Assembly (NCBI RefSeq): GCF_001469875.2
Contig: NZ_LOPW02000001.1
Coordinates: 1-64,000, forward strand
DNA: 64,000 bases
Direction: 5' to 3'
Source: Haloferax marisrubri
Lineage (GTDB): Archaea > Halobacteriota > Halobacteria > Halobacteriales > Haloferacaceae
Below, piece after piece: positions 9,574-17,916 of this stretch. Made by a program: the position numbers and the translations under genes. Position 1 is the stretch's first letter. Every line of letters begins with the position of its first letter. The notes under the pieces were generated by a model. It was not told the origin of the DNA and did not search any database. It saw only the letters and a list, made by a program, of their open reading frames with translations.

Positions 9574-9583
9574 AATATTCATA
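9574..9583 (+). promoter_or_regulatory. Probable TATA box of the DHH phosphoesterase gene
   Basis: AT-rich AATATTCATA centred about 29 bases before the ATG at 9608 in a GC-rich surround, consistent with a leaderless transcript. Confidence 0.5.
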
Positions 9584-9607
9584 CGGTAGGCCCCGGTCGT
9601 GTTGTGT

Positions 9608-10792
9608 ATGTTCGGTCCGGTGGGGCAGTTCGACACGGGTGCTATCTTCGAGTCTATCGACTCGTTCGTGCGCTCGCACCCCGAAATCGCGGCGGCGCTC
9701 GTCGTCGCGCTCGGTGCCCTCGCGCTCGTCGTCTACGCCGCGATTCGGTTCAAGCGGCCGATGGGCACGCGCTTCGCCGAGGCGCTGGAGGACGTCGACG
9801 AGGTCGCCGTCCTCATGCACCCGAACCCGGACCCCGACGCCATGGCCGCGGCAATCGGTGTAGCCTGTCTCGCAGAACAGGTCGGGACCACACCGACAAT
9901 CCAGTTCGCCGGCCAGATTCGACACCAGGAAAACCGCGCGTTTCGCACCGTTCTCGACCTCGACTTAGACCCAATCGACCACGTGAGCGACCTCGCCGCC
10001 GAGGCGGTCGTCCTCGTCGACCACAACTCCCCCCGCGGCTTCGCGGGGGCCGAGGGCGTCCTCCCTTACGCCGTCGTCGACCACCACCCCGGCGACGGGA
10101 CCGGCGAGGCGTTCACCGACGTGCGGACCGACTACGGCGCGTGTTCGAGCATCATCGCCGAGTACTTCCGCGACGTGGGCGCGAAACCCGTCCCGCCGGA
10201 CATGCACGCCAGCGAGGTGAACGCCTCGTACACCGTCCCGTCACAGGTCGCGACGGGCCTCGTCTACGGGATTCTCACGGACACCAAACACCTCACCGCG
10301 GGCTGTTCGGCCGCCGACTTCGACGCCGCCGGCTTCCTCTTCCCCGGCGTCAACGAGGACCACCTCGACCGCATCGCCAACCCCGAGGTCTCCCGCGAGG
10401 TGCTGGAGGCGAAGGCGCGGGCCATCGCCGGCCGCGACGTGCGCGGTCCCTTCGCCGTCGCCGACATCGGCACCATCTCGAACGTCGACGCCATCCCGCA
10501 GGCGGCCGACGAACTCATCCAACTCGAAGGCGTCACCGCGGCGGTCGTCTGCGGCGAGCGCGAGAGCAACGTCTACCTCTCGGGGCGTTCCCGCGACGAC
10601 CGAGTCCACATGGGCCGGACGCTGGAGGCCGCGCTCGACCACTACCGCGGGGCGAGCGCCGGCGGCCACGCCCGGATGGGCGGCGGCCAGATAATCCGCC
10701 CCGACGCCGTCACCGACGGCGGCAACGGCGAGTCCATCGCCCGCGACGAACTCCTCGAACACATCTTCGAGGCGCTGTCGGGCGATATCTAA
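9608..10792 (+). CDS. Membrane-anchored DHH-family phosphoesterase
   Basis: Metal-dependent phosphoesterase of the RecJ/NrnA superfamily, 394 residues. One membrane helix spans residues 27-45. The DHH domain follows, with HPNPDPDA at 71-78 (metal ligands His71, Asp75, Asp77), VDHN near 137-140 and the diagnostic DHH at 158-160. The DHHA1 domain ends with GGHARMGGG. Such proteins degrade short oligonucleotides or cyclic dinucleotides; the membrane anchor recalls GdpP, but no GGDEF or PAS part is present. The ATG at 9608 is preferred over a GTG three codons upstream because it fits the TATA spacing. Confidence 0.88.
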   Translation: MFGPVGQFDTGAIFESIDSFVRSHPEIAAALVVALGALALVVYAAIRFKRPMGTRFAEALEDVDEVAVLMHPNPDPDAMAAAIGVACLAEQVGTTPTIQFAGQIRHQENRAFRTVLDLDLDPIDHVSDLAAEAVVLVDHNSPRGFAGAEGVLPYAVVDHHPGDGTGEAFTDVRTDYGACSSIIAEYFRDVGAKPVPPDMHASEVNASYTVPSQVATGLVYGILTDTKHLTAGCSAADFDAAGFLFPGVNEDHLDRIANPEVSREVLEAKARAIAGRDVRGPFAVADIGTISNVDAIPQAADELIQLEGVTAAVVCGERESNVYLSGRSRDDRVHMGRTLEAALDHYRGASAGGHARMGGGQIIRPDAVTDGGNGESIARDELLEHIFEALSGDI

Positions 10793-10827
10793 TCCGCAGA
10801 CCGCCGTCCCGGACCCGGACCGGTGGC

Positions 10828-10836
10828 CCTTAACCG
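10828..10836 (+). promoter_or_regulatory. TATA-like element of the aldo-keto reductase gene
   Basis: CCTTAACCG about 26 bases before the ATG at 10858 fits a leaderless haloarchaeal promoter. Confidence 0.45.
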
Positions 10837-10857
10837 TCGGCCGCCATAGGCCCGCCC

Positions 10858-11949
10858 ATGGCTACAGGACGGGCGACGTGGGCCTACCGCGACCGGTTCG
10901 GCGACAGTTTCGGCCGCACCTTCTACCGCCGGTTCGGCCCCGGCGTCGTCTCCAGTATCGGCATCGGAACCTACCTCGGCGAGCCGACCGACGCGGTCGA
11001 CGACCGCTACCGCGAGTCGCTCGTCTCCGCGCTCGAACACGGCGTCAACCTCATCGATACCGCGTCGAACTACCGCCACGGCCGCGCCGAACGAGTCGTC
11101 GGCGACGCGGTCCGCGGGGCCGACGTCGACCGCGACGCCGTCGTCGTCGCCTCGAAGGCCGGGTTCGTCCCCTTCGACCGCGAGCGCCCCGACGACCCCG
11201 GCGCGTACGTCCGCGAGACGGTCCTCGACGCCGGTCTCGCCGACGCCGACGAACTCGCCCACGGCAGTCACACCATCGCGCCCGCCTTCGTCGACGAGAT
11301 GGTCGACCGCTCGCTCGACCTGACGGGACTGGACCACGTCGACTGCTACTACCTCCACAACCCCGAGACGCAACTGGCAATCGCCGACCGCGAGACGGTG
11401 TACGACCGCGTCGAGGCCGCCTTCGAGGTCCTCGAACGCCGGGTCGCCGGCGACGACATCGGTCGCTACGGCGTCGCAACGTGGGAGGCGCTCCGGGTCG
11501 CGCCCGACCACGACGCGTACCTGTCGCTCCCCGAACTCGTCCATCGGGCCGAGCGCGCGGCAGAAACCGTCGGCAACGACGAACACTCGCTCGAAGCGAT
11601 TCAGCTCCCGTTCAACGTCGTGATGGCCGACGCGTTCACCGTCGAGGCCCACGACACCGACGCGGGCGAGGCGATGAGCGCGCTCTGGTACGCCCACGAA
11701 CACGGCCTGCACGCCTTCACGAGCGCCAGCCTCGCGCAGGGCGACCTCGCGGCGGAGATTCCGGCGTCGGTGAACTCGGTGCTCGCCGGCGACACGGCGG
11801 CCCAGCGGGCGCTCAACTTCTCGCGGAGCGCGCCCGGCGTGACCGCGGCGCTCGTCGGCGCGTCGTCGGTAGCACACGTCGCGGAGAACATCGCGGCCGG
11901 CACGTTCGACCCCCTCGGGGCGCGGACGTTCGATTCGGTGTTCGAGTGA
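10858..11949 (+). CDS. Aldo/keto reductase family oxidoreductase
   Basis: A 363-residue TIM-barrel NADP-dependent reductase. The catalytic tetrad is readable: Asp67 and Tyr72 in LIDTASNYRHG, Lys100 in VVVASKAG and His167 in YYLHNPET. The length is close to the larger AKR members. Substrate and physiological role are not evident; the neighbours are a phosphoesterase and a zinc-finger microprotein with no shared pathway. Confidence 0.9.
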   Translation: MATGRATWAYRDRFGDSFGRTFYRRFGPGVVSSIGIGTYLGEPTDAVDDRYRESLVSALEHGVNLIDTASNYRHGRAERVVGDAVRGADVDRDAVVVASKAGFVPFDRERPDDPGAYVRETVLDAGLADADELAHGSHTIAPAFVDEMVDRSLDLTGLDHVDCYYLHNPETQLAIADRETVYDRVEAAFEVLERRVAGDDIGRYGVATWEALRVAPDHDAYLSLPELVHRAERAAETVGNDEHSLEAIQLPFNVVMADAFTVEAHDTDAGEAMSALWYAHEHGLHAFTSASLAQGDLAAEIPASVNSVLAGDTAAQRALNFSRSAPGVTAALVGASSVAHVAENIAAGTFDPLGARTFDSVFE

Positions 11950-11994
11950 GCGGACGCCGGTGCCCGTCGAGCGCCCGCAGTCGGTCGGTTCGTC

Positions 11995-12165
11995 TTATCT
12001 GAGCTCTTTCCACTCGCGCCCGCAGTCGGCGCAGATGCGAAGGGAAAACACCTCGTCCGGGTCGTTCTTCTTCTTCAGCGACTCGCCGCACTCGGAACAG
12101 GTCAGTCGTCCGTAGGTATCCTTCTCCAACTCCCCGTCTCGAAGCCCCTTCCGCGTTGTCTTCAT
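11995..12165 (-). CDS. Zinc-finger microprotein, HVO_0758 type
   Basis: A 56-residue protein with two C-x2-C knuckles, CSEC at residues 23-26 and CADC at 45-48, spaced to bind one zinc. The ATG at 12165 is chosen over an upstream TTG. The sequence matches my memory of HVO_0758 of H. volcanii, a structurally studied zinc-binding microprotein reported to affect biofilm and swarming. That link is from memory and is the best anchor for placing this window. It is convergent with the aldo-keto reductase gene. Confidence 0.9.
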   Translation of the reverse strand: MKTTRKGLRDGELEKDTYGRLTCSECGESLKKKNDPDEVFSLRICADCGREWKELR

Positions 12166-12288
12166 AAGCGTCCGTTTGTGCAACGAACATAAAAACCCGA
12201 CGACGACCCCCCGTTTTCGTCCCGCACGACGCCCCGACGGCCTCGTTCAGTCGAAAGTGTTGTCACCTCGCGGCGCGCGCTTTCGTCC

Positions 12289-13485
12289 GTGTCACGTGGC
12301 CGCCTCTTCGGAACCCTCTGTGGGATGGTGCTGCTCGTCAACCTCGCACGGGTCGTCTTCGCACCGCTTCTCGGGGAGTTCATCACGTTTTTCGAGGTCG
12401 ACCGCGCCACCGTCGGCATCGTCGCCACCCTCGTCTGGCTCGGGAGCGCCGCCCTCCGCGTCCCGACCGGCTGGCTCCTCACCCGCGTTCCGAGACACCG
12501 CGTGGTGCTCGGGACCGGCGTCGTCCTCGTCGTCGCCTCGGGCGTGACCGCCAGCGCGACCACCGTCGAGACGCTGATGATTGGCGCGGTCTCGATGGGT
12601 CTCGCCTCGGGCGCGTACTTCGTCGCCGCCAACCCGCTCGTGAGCGAACTGTTCCCCGACCGCGTCGGCCGCGCGATGGGCATCCACGGCACCGCCAGCC
12701 AGCTCGCGGCCGTCGGCGTCGCCCCCTTCGTCACGCTCGTCCTCGCGGTCGGTCCCGACCTCGTTCCGCGCCTCCCGTTCGTCTCCGCGGCGTGGCAGCT
12801 CGTCTTCGTCTGCGTCGGCCTCGCGGCCGCCGCCGTGACTCTCGCGCTGTTCTTCACGGCCCGCTCGACGGACCTCCCCGACGCGGGCGCGGCCGACCGC
12901 GACCTCCTCGGCGCGGCCCGCACCGAGTGGCGCGTCATCCTCACCGGCATCGTCATCCTCGGCTTCACCGGCTTCGTCTGGCAGGGCCTGTTCAACTTCT
13001 ACGAGCTGTACATGGTGTCGAAGGGGCTGCCAGCCACGACGGCGCGCAACATGCTGACGGTCATCTTCGGCGCGGGCGTGCCGGCGTTCTTCCTCTCGGG
13101 GCGACTCGCCGACAAACTCCCGCGTATCCCGTACATCCTCGGCGTGCTCGTCTCCTTCGTCGTCTCGGTGTTCGTCCTCACGATGACGACGAGCCTCGTC
13201 GGCCTCCTCGTCGTCACCGCGGTCGTCGGCTACGTCATCCACAGCCTCTTTCCGGCGCTCGACGCCTACCTGCTCGACACGCTCCCCGACGAGAGCCGCG
13301 GGAGCGCCTACTCGGTGTACTCGTTCGGCATGATGATATTCCAGGCCAGCGGGTCGGGCGCGGTCGGCACCCTGACCGACTTCGGCTACGCGTTCGACGA
13401 GGTGTTCTTCTGGTTCTCCGTTGGGCTGGCGGTCGTCGTCACGGGCCTCATCGCCTTCCAGCGCGCCGGGCGCATCCCGAACTGA
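12289..13485 (+). CDS. Major facilitator superfamily transporter
   Basis: A 398-residue polytopic membrane protein with about 12 hydrophobic helices in two halves separated by a charged loop near residues 190-215. It begins at a GTG and has an MFS-type loop 2-3 region (VPTGWLLTRVPRHR). Homologues are nitrate/oxalate-type or drug-type carriers, but no substrate signature is clear. It stands alone between a microprotein gene and a glycosyltransferase gene. Confidence 0.85.
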   Translation: MSRGRLFGTLCGMVLLVNLARVVFAPLLGEFITFFEVDRATVGIVATLVWLGSAALRVPTGWLLTRVPRHRVVLGTGVVLVVASGVTASATTVETLMIGAVSMGLASGAYFVAANPLVSELFPDRVGRAMGIHGTASQLAAVGVAPFVTLVLAVGPDLVPRLPFVSAAWQLVFVCVGLAAAAVTLALFFTARSTDLPDAGAADRDLLGAARTEWRVILTGIVILGFTGFVWQGLFNFYELYMVSKGLPATTARNMLTVIFGAGVPAFFLSGRLADKLPRIPYILGVLVSFVVSVFVLTMTTSLVGLLVVTAVVGYVIHSLFPALDAYLLDTLPDESRGSAYSVYSFGMMIFQASGSGAVGTLTDFGYAFDEVFFWFSVGLAVVVTGLIAFQRAGRIPN

Positions 13486-13568
13486 GCGGCCCGGCGGCGG
13501 TCGAACGAAGTCGGCAGACGACTCGGCTCTCGCCGCACTTTTGCTCGCCCGGTCCCACGACCGACACG

Positions 13569-14675
13569 ATGGAGTACGTACAAGAGCGGGTCACGACGCT
13601 CCACGACCTCTCGGGCGCGGTCCCCGACGCCCCGACCGACCGCGCCGCCGTGGTCGTGCCGATGACGGAGCGGGAGTACGCCGGCCTCGCCGCCGAGCGG
13701 GTGCTCTCGACGCTGGAGTCGCTCTCGCCCGCGCGGGTCGTCGTCCCCCTCCGCGCGCCCGCCGACCGGGTCGCCCCGTTCGCCGACTGGCTCGACGAGT
13801 ACGACCTGCCGCTCGACGTGCTGTGGTGCGACGGTCCCCGCGTCGCCGACCTGCTGGACTCCCACGACCTTGACGGCGAGCGCGGCAAGGGCCGCGACGT
13901 GTGGCTCGCGCTCGGCTGCGCCGCCCGCGAGGAGTACGTCGTCGTCCACGACGCGGACACGAAGACCTACGACGAGCGCTACGTCCCGCGGCTCCTGTTC
14001 CCGCTCGCGCACGGCCACGACTTCTCGAAGGGCTACTACGCCCGCGTCGAGGAGGGGCGGCTCTACGGCCGGCTGTTCAGGCTGTTTTACGCCCCGCTCG
14101 TCCGGGCACTCGAGGACGAGACCGACGCACCAATCGTCCGGTATCTCGACTCGTTCCGGTACGCCCTCGCCGGGGAGTTCGCGGCCACGTCCGACCTCGC
14201 GTTGCAGATGCGGTCGCCGCGGAAGTGGGGCCTCGAAGTCGGCACCCTCGGCGACGCCTTCGCCCACGCCGGCTTCGACCGGAGCGCGCAGGTCGACCTC
14301 GGCGAGTACGAACACGACCACCGCTCCGTGAGCGGGCCGACCGGCCTCTCGGACATGAGCGAGTCCGTCGGGCGGACGCTCCTCAGAGCGGTCGTGGAAC
14401 ACGGCGGAAGCGTCGAGTTCGACACGCTCGCCGACCGCTACCGCGAGGCCGGGAACAGACTGGTCGAGCAGTACGCGGCCGACGCGGCGTTCAACGGCTT
14501 CGACTACGACCGGGGAGACGAGCGCGAGCAGGTCGCCACCTACGCCGAGGCCATCTCGAAGCCCGGCGAGGACACGCGGCTCCCGGCGTGGCGGGACACC
14601 TCGCTGTCGCCCGACGAGGTGCTTTCCGCCGCGAGCGACGACCTCGACGACGTCCGGGAGGCTGCGGGCCGATGA
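13569..14675 (+). CDS. Glucosyl-3-phosphoglycerate synthase-like glycosyltransferase
   Basis: A GT-A fold glycosyltransferase, 368 residues, related to GpgS/MpgS (GT81/GT55) enzymes that make glucosyl- or mannosyl-phosphoglycerate, the precursors of glycerate-type compatible solutes. Supporting motifs are GKGRDVWLALG (donor-binding GKG segment) and VVHDADTKTYD with the DAD metal-binding triad around residues 130-135. The start is the ATG at 13569; the frame is open upstream but only as a shadow of the MFS gene. It overlaps the next gene by four bases. No matching phosphatase gene lies nearby, so the product is inferred. Confidence 0.75.
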   Translation: MEYVQERVTTLHDLSGAVPDAPTDRAAVVVPMTEREYAGLAAERVLSTLESLSPARVVVPLRAPADRVAPFADWLDEYDLPLDVLWCDGPRVADLLDSHDLDGERGKGRDVWLALGCAAREEYVVVHDADTKTYDERYVPRLLFPLAHGHDFSKGYYARVEEGRLYGRLFRLFYAPLVRALEDETDAPIVRYLDSFRYALAGEFAATSDLALQMRSPRKWGLEVGTLGDAFAHAGFDRSAQVDLGEYEHDHRSVSGPTGLSDMSESVGRTLLRAVVEHGGSVEFDTLADRYREAGNRLVEQYAADAAFNGFDYDRGDEREQVATYAEAISKPGEDTRLPAWRDTSLSPDEVLSAASDDLDDVREAAGR

Positions 14676-15160
14676 GCGAGGCCACCTACGACGACCTCGC
14701 GGGCGTCGTCGACCTCTTCGGCGCGCTCACCCGCGAGGAACTGGAGACCGCGCTCGACGAACTCGCCTTCAAGCAGGGCCGCGAGACGGACGGTGACGCC
14801 CTCTCGGGCGCGATTTCCGACGCGGTCGACGCCTACTACCTCGTCCCCTACGAGGACGACGAGACGGACGCGGAACTCCTGACGGTCGGTCCGATGGCGT
14901 TTCCGACGCTCCCCGACCGGGCGGAGGACCTGCCGCACATCCTCGACTACCCGACCCGCGAGGTGCCGCGGGACGAGTTGGCGACGCAGGTCGAATCGCG
15001 TCTCCGGGCGGCGGCCGCGAGCGCGGTGCAGACGGGCGACGCCGACGAAATCGAGCGTCTGCTGGACGTGACGTACGACCTCGAAGCGTGGGCCGACACC
15101 GACGTGGGGTCGATTCGCGAGCGCCTCGACGCCGCGCTGGACGCGGAGGGGCAGGCCTAA
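14672..15160 (+). CDS. Conserved haloarchaeal hypothetical protein
   Basis: A 162-residue, strongly acidic, soluble helical protein (N-terminal Leu/Glu-rich helices, C-terminal Arg/Ala-rich helices) without recognisable motifs or Cys clusters. Its ATG overlaps the stop of the glycosyltransferase gene, and the Nudix gene follows after 29 bases, so the three probably form one transcript. I do not recognise a function. Confidence 0.75.
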   Translation: MSEATYDDLAGVVDLFGALTREELETALDELAFKQGRETDGDALSGAISDAVDAYYLVPYEDDETDAELLTVGPMAFPTLPDRAEDLPHILDYPTREVPRDELATQVESRLRAAAASAVQTGDADEIERLLDVTYDLEAWADTDVGSIRERLDAALDAEGQA

Positions 15161-15189
15161 GTCCCGGCATCGCTTTACGAATCGTGACG

Positions 15190-15786
15190 ATGGACCTCGC
15201 GGGTGTCACCCGACACGAACCGGTGACCGTCGAAGCGGGCCGGCGGGCGGCCGTCATCGCCCCCGTCGTGTTCCGCGACGAGCGGCCGCACATCCTCTTT
15301 ACCAAGCGCGCCGACCACCTCGGCGAGCATCCGGGACAGATGAGCTTCCCCGGCGGCGGGCGCGAACCCAGCGACGCCGACCTGCGGGCGACCGCGCTCC
15401 GCGAGTCCAACGAGGAAATCGGCCTTCGAGCCGAGGAGGCGGCGTTTCACGGCCGACTCGACGATATCCGGACCGTGACCGACTACGCCGTCTCGCCGTT
15501 CGTCGCCACGGTGCCCGACCGCGAGTACGAACCCGACCAGCGCGAGGTGGCCGAAATCGCGGTGCTCGCGGTCGACGACCTGACCGACCGCGCGAACTAC
15601 GAGTCGGAGCGCCGGGACCACCCGCAGTACGGCGAGATTCGGCTCCACTTCTTCCACGTCGACGGCTACACCGTCTGGGGCGCGACCGGGCGGATGCTCG
15701 TGCAACTGCTCGAACTCACGACCGACTGGCGCGTCCCCGAGGAGGTCGACCGCGTGGTCGACCCCGACGCAGACTACCCGGTGTAG
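15190..15786 (+). CDS. Nudix hydrolase, CoA-pyrophosphatase type
   Basis: A 198-residue Nudix protein. The Nudix box appears around residues 55-78 (FPGGGREPSDADL and ALRESNEEIGL). The usual first Glu of the box is replaced by Ala, and the preceding GGxxxPxD form is typical of the CoA diphosphatase (NudL/NUDT7) branch, which cleaves CoA to phosphopantetheine and ADP. The start at ATG 15190 is favoured; a GTG lies two codons upstream. It is last in a probable three-gene unit with the glycosyltransferase. Confidence 0.85.
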   Translation: MDLAGVTRHEPVTVEAGRRAAVIAPVVFRDERPHILFTKRADHLGEHPGQMSFPGGGREPSDADLRATALRESNEEIGLRAEEAAFHGRLDDIRTVTDYAVSPFVATVPDREYEPDQREVAEIAVLAVDDLTDRANYESERRDHPQYGEIRLHFFHVDGYTVWGATGRMLVQLLELTTDWRVPEEVDRVVDPDADYPV

Positions 15787-15930
15787 CGTCCCCACTCGAC
15801 GTCTCGTTCTCCTCGGCGTACTGCCCCCAGCGCGCCCGCCCACGGTGTCTGAGTCAGTTCCGAAAAACAAAACCGCGTCAGCGTGTCGTCGTCCCCACGG
15901 CAACTCCCTTTCTGCCCCCCGAGTACCCCC

Positions 15931-16458
15931 TCAGCCGAGGAGGTACTTGAGCGCGGGGCGCTGGCGGACGAACTCCATCTTCTCGATGATGGCGTCGAGG
16001 CCGAGGATGCGGCCCGCGGCGAGGGTGCCGACGATGGCGAACATCATCAGCCCGAACAGGTCACCGTTGACCACGCCGTGGCCCCAGTCGGCGTTCCCGA
16101 GGTAGAAGAACACCATCAGGACGCCGCCGAAGAAGGCGGCGAGCCGGACGAGTGCACCCACGATGAGCCCGAGGCCGATGAGGAACTCGCCCCACGGAAT
16201 CATGAAGTTCGTGAGGTCGAGGAGCCACGGAGTCGCGGCGGCCCACGCGAAGAAGCCCTGTAACGGCGAGGCGGCGGGGGCGTTCGCGAGGTAGCCCGCG
16301 GCGCTGAACGGCTCACCGGTTATCTTCCCCAACCCCGCGTGGAGGAACCAGTAACCGGTGATGAGGCGGGTCAGCACGAGCACGTAGCCCGTGACGCCCC
16401 GCGAGTAGTCGAAGTCCATTCTGTTCCCCAGCATCTCGATTTGTGCGTTAGCGGGCAT
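15931..16458 (-). CDS. DoxX-family membrane protein
   Basis: A 175-residue protein with four hydrophobic helices (about residues 22-42, 65-85, 92-125 and 130-152), matching the four-helix DoxX family. DoxX relatives include the small subunit of thiosulfate:quinone oxidoreductase and proteins of redox/sulfur stress. The ATG at 16458 is preceded by AAGGTGA, a usable ribosome-binding site, and by a TTATATGG box near 16500. No thiosulfate oxidation genes lie beside it, so a specific reaction cannot be claimed. Confidence 0.88.
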   Translation of the reverse strand: MPANAQIEMLGNRMDFDYSRGVTGYVLVLTRLITGYWFLHAGLGKITGEPFSAAGYLANAPAASPLQGFFAWAAATPWLLDLTNFMIPWGEFLIGLGLIVGALVRLAAFFGGVLMVFFYLGNADWGHGVVNGDLFGLMMFAIVGTLAAGRILGLDAIIEKMEFVRQRPALKYLLG

Positions 16459-16849
16459 CTCGGTTCACCTTACATCTGAATCGTCGGCCGCGAACCCCAT
16501 ATAACGGCGACGCGATTTCCGAATCTATAGAACTGGGAATCACCGAAAACGGGCGTTTGAGACTGTCACGATTCGTTTTCGACTACTAATCGAGGTCTAG
16601 AATTGTGTCCTAAATACAATCGTGTTGGCACGGCGGTGAACACGGCGGGATTTCACCGCGAGATACGTTGTCGCACGGTTCGACGTGGCTCTTCGCTGCC
16701 CTCGATGTGGGGTATATAAACGCCGACGGGAGAGCCAGCATCGCCGTCACCGACAGGGTTTTGGCCTCCTCCGCGCTACTCGTTCTCACATGGTCGCACA
16801 GACGATGGATCGCGTTCCGCGACGGTACTGAAATTTCTGTGGTGATAGT
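16459..16849. other. 391-base intergenic region with divergent promoters and a 13-codon ORF
   Basis: The region is AT-richer than its surroundings. It contains a TATATGG-type box for doxX on the minus strand (about 16497-16505) and a strong plus-strand TATATAAA at 16713-16720. The latter is about 135 bases before the ATG at 16850, so that message has a leader of roughly 100 bases. A 13-codon ORF starting at 16790 and ending at 16831 lies in the leader. No tRNA or other known RNA is seen. Confidence 0.55.
16713..16720 (+). promoter_or_regulatory. Strong TATA box upstream of the gene at 16850
   Basis: TATATAAA in the context GGGGTATATAAACG. Its distance from the coding start predicts an untranslated leader of about 100 bases, unlike the leaderless norm of this window. 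Confidence 0.6.
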
Positions 16850-17632
16850 ATGTTGACCGCCGAGCGTGCGGTCTCGAAAGCCGGTCTGGACGCCGTCGCA
16901 CTCAAACCCGCCGAGTGCGACGTGCGCGAGGCGCTGTCGGTCCCGCTCGACATCGTGGCTATCGACTACGAGGGCCGCGAGCGACTCCCCGACGAGGACG
17001 TATTGCGCGAACTCACGGCCGAAAAAGAGGTCCGTCTGACCACGCCGGTCCGCGCCGACGGCTTCGACCCCCTCGGCGACGACTCGCTGTACGAGTGGCT
17101 CCCCGACGGGATTCGGCAGGTGCTCGTGGCCGGCCACGGCGCGTATCTGACTGACGACGAGGTGGGCCGCGCGGTCGCCCCCCGGCTCCGCGCCGCCCGA
17201 GAGCGCGCGCCCGACGCGTGGGTCGGCACCGAGGGCATCGAGCGAATCGCCCTCGCCGCCGGCGGCACGCAGTACGAACTCCTCTCGCGGTCGACCCGCA
17301 GGGACGTCCGGGCGCTCCGGGCGGCCGGCTTCGACGGCGAGGTCGCGCTCTACGCCCCGACCGCTCTCACCGACGACGACGACGAGATTCTCGACGCCGT
17401 CGGCGCGTACGTCTCACGTCGCCGCCCCGTCGCTCGCGCGCTCCCCGACGACGCCGCGACCGACGCCTCGGCGCAGGGTCGCGCCCGCGAGGTGCTCCTG
17501 AAGGCCGCGCGCGACTACGCCCTCATCGGCTCCGTGGCCGACGTGCGGCGGCGAATCGACGACCTCCGCGACGCCGGTATCGACCTCGTGGTCGGGTACC
17601 CCGCCCGCGGCGTCGACGAGTTCGCCGAGTAG
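16850..17632 (+). CDS. Conserved haloarchaeal protein with luciferase-like C-terminal segment
   Basis: A 260-residue soluble acidic protein. It alternates beta/alpha elements like a TIM barrel, and its last 45 residues (ALIGSVADVRRRIDDLRDAG then DLVVGYPARG) resemble the C-terminus of F420/flavin-dependent luciferase-like reductases, where this piece closes the barrel. No full cofactor-binding signature is visible, so enzyme activity is uncertain. I recall it only as a haloarchaeal DUF. It follows an unusually long leader. Confidence 0.7.
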   Translation: MLTAERAVSKAGLDAVALKPAECDVREALSVPLDIVAIDYEGRERLPDEDVLRELTAEKEVRLTTPVRADGFDPLGDDSLYEWLPDGIRQVLVAGHGAYLTDDEVGRAVAPRLRAARERAPDAWVGTEGIERIALAAGGTQYELLSRSTRRDVRALRAAGFDGEVALYAPTALTDDDDEILDAVGAYVSRRRPVARALPDDAATDASAQGRAREVLLKAARDYALIGSVADVRRRIDDLRDAGIDLVVGYPARGVDEFAE

Positions 17633-17719
17633 TCCGTCGCGCCGCCCGCGCTCGTCCCGTCTCCGAACCGAGCACCGGAGGCCTTTTACGCGGTCGCCGG
17701 AGAGGACAGGTGACGGCAC

Positions 17720-17777
17720 GGTCAGGTGGCTCCTTTCGGACCCACGTGGTTTCCACGTGGGCCACGGCCGGCTGACC
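17720..17777. repeat. Nested inverted repeat upstream of the FAD oxidoreductase gene
   Basis: A perfect 9-base stem with a 3-base loop, CCCACGTGG-TTT-CCACGTGGG, lies at 17741-17761. Around it GTGGC (17726-17730) can pair with GCCAC (17761-17765), and GGTCAG (17720-17725) with CTGACC (17772-17777). The arrangement could be a structured leader RNA or a protein-binding palindrome (two CACGTG cores). A TTTTACG box at 17683-17689 would place it inside the transcript. Confidence 0.65.
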
Positions 17778-17916
17778 TACCCCGTCTCTCTACACATCCT
17801 GAGCGACTGCGCCGCGCGCATCGACCGACTACGCGCCCGACGACTGGCGGCGACTGACGACGACCACGAGACCCAGAGCAACCGCCATTCAAGTCGGTCG
17901 CCGACCCAGACGAGGT

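Noticed and set aside
16610-17137. Reverse-strand open frame spanning the 16.6-17.1 kb gap and gene start
   Set aside because: It runs antisense through the real gene at 16850 and has no recognisable protein character.
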